Source: CAZSNT01 sp964607765
GTDB taxonomy: Bacteria > Verrucomicrobiota > Lentisphaeria > Oligosphaerales > JABHEG01
Reading direction: 5' to 3'
NCBI GenBank assembly: GCA_964607765.1
Contig: CAZSNT010000013.1
Location: forward strand, 1 to 64,000
DNA length: 64,000 nucleotides
Part shown: positions 32,015 through 39,837 of the stretch, piece after piece
Numbering within the stretch: the first letter of the stretch is position 1
Layout: each line of letters opens with the position of its first letter
The notes under the pieces: generated by a model
What the model was told of the DNA's origin: nothing
Database searches by the model: none
The model's input: only the letters and a program-made list of their open reading frames with translations
Translations under genes and position numbers: made by a program

Positions 32015-34747
32015 ATGAAGAGAATCATCAGAACGAGTGTCGTCCTTCTCATCGGGTTTGCGGTGTCGGGGCTGGCCGCCCCGAAGCCGTCTGGCAGCGC
32101 CCTGAACTGGCAGGAACTGCCGCCGCTGCCGGCCGCCGCGGGCCAAGCCGAGCAGATCGGCGTGGCCGGACCGTTCGCCGGCGTGCACAACGACGCGCTC
32201 ATCGTTGCGGGCGGCGCCAACTTCCCGGAAGGCCTGCCCTGGAACAAGCGCGAGGACGGCACCAGCCCGCCAAAAGTGTACCACGACGACATCTTCGTGC
32301 TGGTCAAGGACGGCGATTCCCACAAATGGATCGTGGCGGAAACGAAGCTGCCCGGCCCGATCGGTTACGGCGTCTCGATCTCCACGCCCAACGGCGTGCT
32401 CTGCATCGGCGGCGAGTGGAAAACGGCGCCTGATGCCGAAGGCAAACAGACCATGTATCGCTCCGACAAGGTCTATCGCCTGCTTTGGGATGCAGACGCC
32501 AAGGGAGTGGCGGTCGACGAGAGTCTGCCCCTGCTCCCCGACCCCGCGACCGCTCAGGCCGGCGCCTTGATCGGCGACACGGTCTACGTAACGTGCGGCG
32601 ATTTGGGTGCGGGCGCCACCACGGTGCTCTGGGCGCTGAACCTGAACGACCCGACCGCCTGGGAACTGCTCCCCGACTGCCCCGGCCCGGCCCGCGTCCT
32701 GCCCATTGCCGCGGCTCAGCACGACGGCAGCGGTACAGAGCTGTTCCTGTTCAGCGGCCGCAGGCCATACGACGGCGGCACCGAGTACCTGACCGACACC
32801 TGGAGCTACGATCCCGGAGCGAGGGCGTGGGAACGCCGCGCCGACATCGTGGTGGGCGGCCAGCCACGCTGCGTCATGGCCGGTACGGGCGTCGCGAACG
32901 GCGCCAATCACGTCCTGGTCTTCGGCGGCGCCAACGGCCGGCTGTTCCAGAAACTGGCGCACGATTTCCCGGCCGCGATCGCGGCTGCAACCGAAGCAGG
33001 CGACGCGGCACAAGCTGCGGCCGTCGAGGCGGAAAAGCTCGGCATTCTCAACGACCATCCCGGGTTCAGCCGCGACGTGCTCGCCTACCACGCGATCACC
33101 GACACGTGGGCAAAGGTCGGCACGATCGATGGCGACAGTCCCGTCACCACGGCCGCTGTACGCTGGGGCAAGAGTATCGTGATCCCGAGCGGCGAAAAGA
33201 GCCCCGGCATCCGTACCACGCAGGCGCTCATGGTCACGCCGGAACGCAAGGCCGCATTCGGCACGCTCAACTACACCGTGCTCTTCATCTACCTCGCAGC
33301 CATCATCCTCAACGGCATGTACTTCTCGACCAAGATGAAGTCGACCGATGACTTCTTCAAAGCGGGCGGGCGCATCCCGTGGTGGGCCGCCGGGCTCAGC
33401 ATCTTCGGCACGCAGCTCAGCGCGATCACGTTCATTGCGGTGCCCGCGTCGAGTTTCGCCACCGACTGGAAACGCTTTGTGGGTTACGCGGGCATCCTCG
33501 CCGTAGCGCCGTTGGTGATCTTCCTGTTCCTGCCGTTCTACCGGCGGCTGAACGTCACCACCGCCTACGAGTACCTGGAAAAGCGGTTCAATGTCGTGGC
33601 CCGCACCTTCGCCAGTGTCATGTTCATCCTGCTCCAGTTCGGGCGCATCGGGATCGTGCTCTTGCTGCCGTCCATGGCCCTGTCCGTGGTCACCGGTATG
33701 AGCATCGACATGTGCATCGTGCTCATGGGTGGGCTGTGCATCCTCTACACCGTCATGGGCGGCATGGAAGCGGTGATCTGGACCGATGTGACACAGGTCT
33801 GCATCCTCGGTGGCGGCGCGATCCTCGCCCTGTTCATGATTCCGTTCAACGTGGCAGGCGGCTGGAACGGCATGGTCGACATCGCGGACGCGGCGAACAA
33901 GTTCCACCTGCTCGATTTCCGGTTCAGCTTCACCGAGGCCGCCTTCTTCGTCGTGCTGTTCGGCAGCTTCAGCCAGAACCTCATCAGTTACGGCACGGAC
34001 CAGGCCGTCGTCCAGCGCTACCTGACCACGAAGGACGAGAAAGCCGCCGCGCGCAGTATCTGGCTCAACGCGCTGATATCCATCCCGGCCGGCATGCTGT
34101 TCCTGGGCATCGGTTCGGCGCTGTTCGCGTTCTACAGCTCGCACCCAGCCGCACTCGACTTCAGCTTGGCCAAGAACGACGCGCTCTTCCCGCTGTTCAT
34201 CGTCACGCAATTGCCCGCCGGCATCGCGGGGTTGCTCATTGCCGGCGTCTTCGCCGCGTCCATGTCCAGCCTGGACAGCTCCATGAACAGCGTCGCGGCC
34301 GCGGTGACCACCGACTTCTACCGACGCTTCGGCGGGGATGTCAGTGAGAAGGCCTGCCTGCGCCTGGCCCGTATCGCCACGGTCACCGTCGGTGGGCTCG
34401 GGACCGCGTTCGCACTGGTCATGGCACACTCCGGCATCAAGTCGCTTTGGGACACGTTTGCCGGCATGCTCGGGTTGTTCGGGGGCGGTTTGGGCGGGCT
34501 CTTCCTGCTCGCGATCTTCACACGCCGCGCCCACGGCAAGGGCGCCGTGGTCGGGCTGATAGCCAGCGGCGTCGTGCAGTACCTGATCAAAACGCGCACG
34601 GGCATTCACCCGTGGTTTTTCGCCTTCACCGGTATCGCCAGCTGCATGATCCTCGGCTACCTGGCCAGCATCATCATCCCCGAGAAGAAGAAGTCGATCG
34701 ACGGACTCACGATCTACACACTGAACGGGGGCAGCAGCGCGGAATGA
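32015..34747 (+). CDS. Fusion: Kelch mutarotase (NanM-like) + SSS sodium symporter
   Basis: 910 aa. ATG 32015 follows AAAGGAAG. Signal peptide (MKRIIRTSVVLLIGFAVSGLAA). Residues ~30-405 form a Kelch propeller of the N-acetylneuraminate epimerase type: FAGVHNDALIVAGGANFP near the start, and IPSGEKSPGIR near the end with Glu and Arg six residues apart, as in the NanM active site. From about residue 414 a sodium:solute symporter follows with ~13 membrane helices (GGRIPWWAAGLSIFGTQLSAITFIAVPA, GMEAVIWTDVTQ). It would mutarotate sialic acid in the periplasm and import it with Na+. Stop overlaps the next start as ATGA. Confidence 0.88.
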   Translation: MKRIIRTSVVLLIGFAVSGLAAPKPSGSALNWQELPPLPAAAGQAEQIGVAGPFAGVHNDALIVAGGANFPEGLPWNKREDGTSPPKVYHDDIFVLVKDGDSHKWIVAETKLPGPIGYGVSISTPNGVLCIGGEWKTAPDAEGKQTMYRSDKVYRLLWDADAKGVAVDESLPLLPDPATAQAGALIGDTVYVTCGDLGAGATTVLWALNLNDPTAWELLPDCPGPARVLPIAAAQHDGSGTELFLFSGRRPYDGGTEYLTDTWSYDPGARAWERRADIVVGGQPRCVMAGTGVANGANHVLVFGGANGRLFQKLAHDFPAAIAAATEAGDAAQAAAVEAEKLGILNDHPGFSRDVLAYHAITDTWAKVGTIDGDSPVTTAAVRWGKSIVIPSGEKSPGIRTTQALMVTPERKAAFGTLNYTVLFIYLAAIILNGMYFSTKMKSTDDFFKAGGRIPWWAAGLSIFGTQLSAITFIAVPASSFATDWKRFVGYAGILAVAPLVIFLFLPFYRRLNVTTAYEYLEKRFNVVARTFASVMFILLQFGRIGIVLLLPSMALSVVTGMSIDMCIVLMGGLCILYTVMGGMEAVIWTDVTQVCILGGGAILALFMIPFNVAGGWNGMVDIADAANKFHLLDFRFSFTEAAFFVVLFGSFSQNLISYGTDQAVVQRYLTTKDEKAAARSIWLNALISIPAGMLFLGIGSALFAFYSSHPAALDFSLAKNDALFPLFIVTQLPAGIAGLLIAGVFAASMSSLDSSMNSVAAAVTTDFYRRFGGDVSEKACLRLARIATVTVGGLGTAFALVMAHSGIKSLWDTFAGMLGLFGGGLGGLFLLAIFTRRAHGKGAVVGLIASGVVQYLIKTRTGIHPWFFAFTGIASCMILGYLASIIIPEKKKSIDGLTIYTLNGGSSAE

Positions 34748-35817
34748 CTCCCAGGCAGAGAGTACTGACGGCCCTGAACCACGAGCGCCCTGACCGGGCG
34801 CCGCGGTTCTACCGTGACGTTCCGGAAGTGCGCGAGCGACTGCTTCGCGACCTGGAGCTCGCGGACAGCGAAGCGTTGTTCCGCCGCTTCGGCGTCGATT
34901 TCCGCTGGGTCACGCCCGTTCACACCGGCCCGCTGCTCGACGGGCCCGGGCCGGATCGGCGCCGTGACATCTGGGGTGTGGAATACAAATATGTCCGATT
35001 CGACGAAGCCGACGGGTATTGGGAGCCGGTCACCCGGCCCATGCAGGACTGGACCGACCCAAGTCAGCTCGACGACTGGCCGTGGCCCAGCCCGGACGAT
35101 TTCGACTTCTCATCTCTCGCCGACGACTGCGACCGGCATGCGGAGTTCGCAATCATGACGGGGCCCGGGTTCGCTTCGCCCGGCCTGTTGCAGTGCCCGA
35201 TCCAGAGCCTGGTCGGCGAGGAACAGAGCCTGATCCTGCCGTTGCTGGACCCGGACTTCTTCACGGCGCTTGTCCGGAAAACGCTCGAGTTCCAGCTCCC
35301 GTTCATCGACCGAATGCTCGAGGCGGCGGGTGGGCGCGTCGCCTTTTTCCGGATCGGCGACGACTTCGGGACACAGAACGGATTGGTGATGTCGCCGCAG
35401 ATGTGGCGTGAACACATCGCCCCGGGGCTGCGTGCCATGGCTGACGTGGCGAAGCAGCACGGAGCGCACTACTACCAGCATTCGTGCGGCGCCGTGCGCC
35501 AGCTGATCCCCGACCTCATCGACATTGGCGTCGAAGTCCTCGACCCCCTGCAGGTGACGGCCACCGGAATGGTCCCTGCCGAGCTCAAGGCTGAGTTCGG
35601 CGGCCGGCTGTGCTTCTCCGGCGGCGTCGACGAGATGCACCTGCTGCGCGAGGGGACTCCCACGCAGGTCCGGGCTGCGGTGTTCGCACTGCTGGACGAT
35701 ATGACTGACGAAGGCGGCTTCTTCCTCGGCCCCACGCACAACTTCCAGGCCGACGTCCCGACCGCCAATATCGTCGCCATGTACGATGCGGCCGATGAAT
35801 GGGAGGCGCGTCAATGA
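34744..35817 (+). CDS. Uroporphyrinogen decarboxylase-like (UroD/MtaA family) protein
   Basis: 357 aa. TIM barrel of the UroD/cobalamin-methyltransferase family: MTPRQRVLTALNHERPDRAPRF at the N-terminus, FRIGDDFGTQNGLVMSPQMWREHIAPGLR, QHSCGAVRQLIPDLIDIGVEVLDPLQ and FSGGVDEMHLL. The Cys in HSCG is a likely metal ligand, as in MtaA-type enzymes. True UroD is unlikely, because no heme genes are nearby. Such proteins recur in PVC glycan operons, where they may demethylate sugars or aglycones; the function is unproven. ATGA overlaps at both ends indicate tight coupling. Confidence 0.8.
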   Translation: MTPRQRVLTALNHERPDRAPRFYRDVPEVRERLLRDLELADSEALFRRFGVDFRWVTPVHTGPLLDGPGPDRRRDIWGVEYKYVRFDEADGYWEPVTRPMQDWTDPSQLDDWPWPSPDDFDFSSLADDCDRHAEFAIMTGPGFASPGLLQCPIQSLVGEEQSLILPLLDPDFFTALVRKTLEFQLPFIDRMLEAAGGRVAFFRIGDDFGTQNGLVMSPQMWREHIAPGLRAMADVAKQHGAHYYQHSCGAVRQLIPDLIDIGVEVLDPLQVTATGMVPAELKAEFGGRLCFSGGVDEMHLLREGTPTQVRAAVFALLDDMTDEGGFFLGPTHNFQADVPTANIVAMYDAADEWEARQ

Positions 35818-37232
35818 CGACCCCCAACATCATCCTCGTAATGGCCGATGATCTCGGATACGGCGACGTCGCCTACAACGGCAACGCCACTGTGCGGACT
35901 CCGCACCTCGATCAGATGGCCGACGAGGGGCTGCGGTTCGACCGGTTCTATGCGGCCGCCCCGGTCTGTTCGCCGACCCGCGGCAGTTGCCTGACAGGCC
36001 GGCACCCGTACCGGTACGGCATTGTCTGGGCTGGTGAGTATCCCCTGCCCCAGGGCGAAGTCACGCTGGCACAGGTTCTGAAGACAGCCGGATACGCGAC
36101 CGGGCACTTCGGCAAGTGGCACGTCGGCAACCTGAGCCGGACCCTCAAGCAATCCGAGTTCCCGAACGAGCTCGACAATGCGAACTACGCACCGCCGTGG
36201 GAACGCGGCTTCGACGAGTGTTTCAGTACCGAATCCATGGTGCCGCTCTACAACCCCTATTACCACGTCGGCGGCAAGTACGGCACGGACGACTACCGGC
36301 ACGTCCAGACCGAACCGGTCGCCTGCGACCAGCGCACGGGCGGCCACCGTTGGAGCGCCAGTTACTGGACCGGCCCAGGACAGATGGTCGACGACTGGCT
36401 CGCCGGCGACGATGCCGAGCATATCGTCACCCGCGCCCTGGATTTCATCGAGCGCAAGACGGTCGACGACACGGCATTCCTTGCCCTCGTCTGGTTCCAC
36501 ACACCTCACACACCGGTGGTGGCCGGCGACGAAGACCGGGCAATCTACGACGAGCTGTCCGTCGACGGGCAGCACTGGTTCGGCTGCATCACCGCCATGG
36601 ACAGGCAGATCGGGCGGCTGCGTTCCGAGCTCGAACGGCTGGGGATCGCGGACAACACGCTCCTGTGGTTCTGCAGCGACAACGGCCCGTCCTACATCCA
36701 CGACTGGAACTCGGCCGGCCCGCTGCGCGGCGGCAAGGCCACGCTTTGGGAAGGCGGCATCCGCGTCCCGGCCTCGCTCGTCTGGCCCGCCCGTTTTCCG
36801 GACCACCGGGTCATCAACGCACCGGTCTGCACCAGCGATTTCTACCCCACACTGCTCAACATCGCCGGAATCGAGATGCCGAACCAGCCGCCGCTGGACG
36901 GCATCGACGTCATGCCGCTGCTCACCGGCGAACTCGATCAACGCCCGACACCCATCTGTTTCCAGTCCGTAACCCGGAGCGGCGACAGCTCACTTGCGGA
37001 CTCCGCAACGCGCCAGTACGCCGTGGTCGACAACCGCGCCAAGCTCGCGAGCTTCGACACCGGCGCCACCTGGCAGCTTTACGACCTGGACCACGACAGC
37101 GGCGAGACCACGGACATCGCCGCACAGCGCCCCGATCGCGTCGACGCTCTGCGCGGCCCGTTCGAACGGTGGCTCGCGGCCTGTGCACGCAGCGCGGCGG
37201 GAGCCGACTACGCGGATCAGGAGGCACGATGA
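35814..37232 (+). CDS. Sulfatase (arylsulfatase A-like), no signal peptide
   Basis: 472 aa. N-terminal metal site MADDLGYGD; formylglycine motif Cys52-S-P-T-R (AAPVCSPTRGSCLTGRHPYRYGI); GHFGKWHVG; and a C-terminal metal motif CSDNGPSYIHDWNSAGPLRGGKATLWEGGIRVP, as in arylsulfatase A/N-acetylgalactosamine-6-sulfatase relatives. The substrate is not resolved. The chain starts at MTTPNIIL with no export signal. It overlaps by ATGA with the UroD-like gene upstream and the sulfatase-sialidase fusion downstream. Needs a formylglycine-generating maturase not found in the window. Confidence 0.88.
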   Translation: MTTPNIILVMADDLGYGDVAYNGNATVRTPHLDQMADEGLRFDRFYAAAPVCSPTRGSCLTGRHPYRYGIVWAGEYPLPQGEVTLAQVLKTAGYATGHFGKWHVGNLSRTLKQSEFPNELDNANYAPPWERGFDECFSTESMVPLYNPYYHVGGKYGTDDYRHVQTEPVACDQRTGGHRWSASYWTGPGQMVDDWLAGDDAEHIVTRALDFIERKTVDDTAFLALVWFHTPHTPVVAGDEDRAIYDELSVDGQHWFGCITAMDRQIGRLRSELERLGIADNTLLWFCSDNGPSYIHDWNSAGPLRGGKATLWEGGIRVPASLVWPARFPDHRVINAPVCTSDFYPTLLNIAGIEMPNQPPLDGIDVMPLLTGELDQRPTPICFQSVTRSGDSSLADSATRQYAVVDNRAKLASFDTGATWQLYDLDHDSGETTDIAAQRPDRVDALRGPFERWLAACARSAAGADYADQEAR

Positions 37233-39835
37233 GAACACGCATACACCGCAACCGTTCCACGGTCGTGCTCACGCTGCTCCTGTTGGCATCGGCCTGCTGC
37301 CAGCCCATCGCGACTGCGCAGGCGCAAGCCGGGACTCGCCCGAACATCCTGTTCATTGCCGTGGACGACTGGAATGACTGGGTGGGGTGCCTCGGCAATG
37401 GCCAGGCGATCACGCCGAATATGGACCGGCTGGCCGCACGCGGCATGCTGTTCACCAACGCGCACTGTGCCGCGCCGGTCTGCAATCCCTCGCGCGCCGC
37501 TGTGCTCACCGGGCTCTTCCCGGATATGACCGGCGTCTACAACAACAGTCACGTCCTGCGCCGCAAGAAGCCTGATGTCGTCACCTTGCCGCAGGTCTTC
37601 CGGCAGCACGGCTACCACGTTGCGGGGGGCGGCAAGATCTTCCACGACGTGCCGCCGCATTGCCACGACCCCGCGAGCTGGGACGAGTATTTCTGGTGGA
37701 ACGAGCACGGCCCGAAAGGCGGCAAAGCGGGCGATCGCTGGCGCAGCCCCTACAGCATCCCGCCGGACCCCGAGCCGGCCAAGCGACCGTCGAAGCAGAT
37801 CACGGCGATCACGAAGCGCAATTTCGATTGGGGCCCCGTCGAGCAACCGGAAACGGACTGGCCGGACCGTAAGGTCGCCGACTGGGCTGCGCAGTTCCTT
37901 CGCGCCGAGCAGACAGAGCCGTTCTTCCTCGCCGTGGGCATCTTCCGGCCGCATGTCCCCTGGTTCAATCCGCCCAAGTACTTCGACATGTACCCGCTGG
38001 AAGACATCCGGCTGCCAGCCGTCAAGGACGACGATCTGGAGGATCTGGGCGAGTGGGCGCGGAAGCGTGCCTTGGACCGCAGCTCGAAGCATGACAGAGT
38101 CGTGGAATTCGGCGAGTGGCGGGGCGCCGTCCAGGCGTACCTGGCCAGCATCAGCTTCAGCGACGCCATGCTGGGCCGCGTCCTCGACGCCCTCGACGCC
38201 GGGCCTAACCGCGAGAACACGATCGTTGTGCTTTGGTCCGACCACGGCTACCACTTGGGCGAGAAGGGGCACTGGCACAAGCAGACGCTCTGGGAACGGT
38301 CGACCCGCGTCCCGCTGTTGGCCGTGGTGCCGGGTGTCACCGAGCCCGGCTCGCGCTGCGCCCGGCCTGTCAACCTGGTTGACCTCTATCCCACCCTCCT
38401 CGAACTCACGGGGCTGCCGCTTCGCCAAGGACTCGCGGGCCGGAGCCTGGTGCCACTGCTGAAGGTGCCGGACGCGCCACGCGGCCGCCCGTCCCTGACC
38501 ACCTACGCCCCCGGGAGCTACGCCGTTCGCGACGAGCGCTGGCGCTACATCCGCTACAACACGGGCGAAGAAGAGCTCTACGACATGCGAAGCGACCCGA
38601 ACGAATGGCGGAACCTGGCTGCCCAACCGTCAGTTGCCGACCACAAGAGGCGGTTGGCCCATTGGATCGATCAACTCACAAACACGAAACACAGCGAGGC
38701 CAAGATGGACAGTCAGAAGCCCAACACGTCCCCGCAAGCAGCTGGCGCCCCCAGCACGATCACAGCAGGAGAAGGTGTGCCCCGGGTTGTGTTCGAGCGG
38801 GGAAATGAGTTCGGGTATCGCATTCCGGCGTTGACCGTCAGCAAGGCGGGTACACTGCTGGCATTCTGTGAGCAGCGCGTCGGCGGTGTCCACGACCATG
38901 CTCAGAACGACATCGTGTTGCGCCGCAGTGCGGATGGCGGCCAGAGCTGGGGCGGTCTGCAGGTAGTGCACGAGGATGGGAAGAACGTACTCGTCAATCC
39001 GTGTGTCGCCATCCTCGACTCGGGCCGCATCCTGCTGATGTTCCAGCGTTTCCCGGCCGGCTACCACGCGCGCGCCGGCGGCCACATGAAGCTGCTGAGT
39101 GCCGGCCTGGAAGGTGACACCATCTCCCGCACACTCGTCATGCACAGCGACGACGACGGCGTCACCTGGTCATCCCCCCGCGACGTCACGCGGCAAACGC
39201 GCCGGCCGCACGCGATCTCAACGGCCAGCGGGCCGGGGGTCGGGATCGTGCTCGAGCACGGCCCGAAGCCGGGCCGCATCATCATGCCGACGAATGAGGG
39301 GTGGTGGGAAGGCAAGAACCGCAAGTTCCAGGTCTACGCCTGCTACTCGGACGACAACGGGCAGAGCTGGCAGATGGGCGCGCCGGCTCCGGACAGCGAC
39401 ACGGGACACGGCAACGAGGTGCAGATGGTCGAATTGGGCGACGGCTCGGTCCTGCTGAACTCCCGCTCGCATCAAGGTAAGGGCTGCCGCAAACTCGCGG
39501 TCTCAACCGACGCCGGAGAGACGTGGAGCCAGATCCGGGACGCGGAAGACCTGCCTGAACCCCGCTGCATGGGAAGCACCATCCTCGTGCCGGGCAGAGA
39601 GACCGATCCGGACATGCTCCTGTTCAGTTGCCCCGGCACCAAGAAAGGCCGTGTGAAAGGCACCATCCGCATGAGCAGGGACGGGGGGCAAACCTGGCCC
39701 ATCGCCAGACTGGTCGAGCCCGGTGCGTTCGCCTACTCGTGCCTGACCCTACTCCCTGACGGCGACATCGGCCTGCTCTACGAGAACGGATACAAGCGAA
39801 TCGTTTTCAAACGCGTCAAGATGGGGGACCTCTGA
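37229..39835 (+). CDS. Fusion: iduronate-2-sulfatase-like sulfatase + GH33 sialidase
   Basis: 868 aa, exported: signal sequence to about residue 34, with a weak lipobox-like SAC at 21-23. Residues 36-485 form a sulfatase of iduronate-2-sulfatase type (AVDDWNDWVGCLGN; Cys85-N-P-S-R; LWSDHGYHLGEKGHWHKQTLWE). After a short linker, residues ~508-865 form a sialidase with the RIP motif (GYRIPALTVSKAGTLLAFCEQR), Asp-boxes (SADGGQSW, SDDNGQSW, STDAGETW, SRDGGQTW), Glu in NEVQMVELGDG and Tyr in AFAYSCL. The linker contains an in-frame ATG (38705) preceded by GAGG, as if two adjacent genes lost a stop codon. ATGA overlap upstream. Confidence 0.88.
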   Translation: MRTRIHRNRSTVVLTLLLLASACCQPIATAQAQAGTRPNILFIAVDDWNDWVGCLGNGQAITPNMDRLAARGMLFTNAHCAAPVCNPSRAAVLTGLFPDMTGVYNNSHVLRRKKPDVVTLPQVFRQHGYHVAGGGKIFHDVPPHCHDPASWDEYFWWNEHGPKGGKAGDRWRSPYSIPPDPEPAKRPSKQITAITKRNFDWGPVEQPETDWPDRKVADWAAQFLRAEQTEPFFLAVGIFRPHVPWFNPPKYFDMYPLEDIRLPAVKDDDLEDLGEWARKRALDRSSKHDRVVEFGEWRGAVQAYLASISFSDAMLGRVLDALDAGPNRENTIVVLWSDHGYHLGEKGHWHKQTLWERSTRVPLLAVVPGVTEPGSRCARPVNLVDLYPTLLELTGLPLRQGLAGRSLVPLLKVPDAPRGRPSLTTYAPGSYAVRDERWRYIRYNTGEEELYDMRSDPNEWRNLAAQPSVADHKRRLAHWIDQLTNTKHSEAKMDSQKPNTSPQAAGAPSTITAGEGVPRVVFERGNEFGYRIPALTVSKAGTLLAFCEQRVGGVHDHAQNDIVLRRSADGGQSWGGLQVVHEDGKNVLVNPCVAILDSGRILLMFQRFPAGYHARAGGHMKLLSAGLEGDTISRTLVMHSDDDGVTWSSPRDVTRQTRRPHAISTASGPGVGIVLEHGPKPGRIIMPTNEGWWEGKNRKFQVYACYSDDNGQSWQMGAPAPDSDTGHGNEVQMVELGDGSVLLNSRSHQGKGCRKLAVSTDAGETWSQIRDAEDLPEPRCMGSTILVPGRETDPDMLLFSCPGTKKGRVKGTIRMSRDGGQTWPIARLVEPGAFAYSCLTLLPDGDIGLLYENGYKRIVFKRVKMGDL

Positions 39836-39837
39836 CT

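Noticed and set aside
31829..34609. 926-codon open frame on the minus strand
   Set aside because: It is antisense to the Kelch-SSS fusion and arises from high-GC codon bias. Its translation is His/Glu/Arg/Gly-rich with no domain.
34744..35817. Annotation as true uroporphyrinogen decarboxylase (hemE)
   Set aside because: Sequence motifs resemble the wider UroD/MtaA family, there are two diverged copies, and the operon is glycan-related with no heme genes.
36116..37228. N-terminal extension of the sulfatase-sialidase frame
   Set aside because: It overlaps the upstream sulfatase in another frame; the signal peptide and ATGA overlap identify 37229 as the start.
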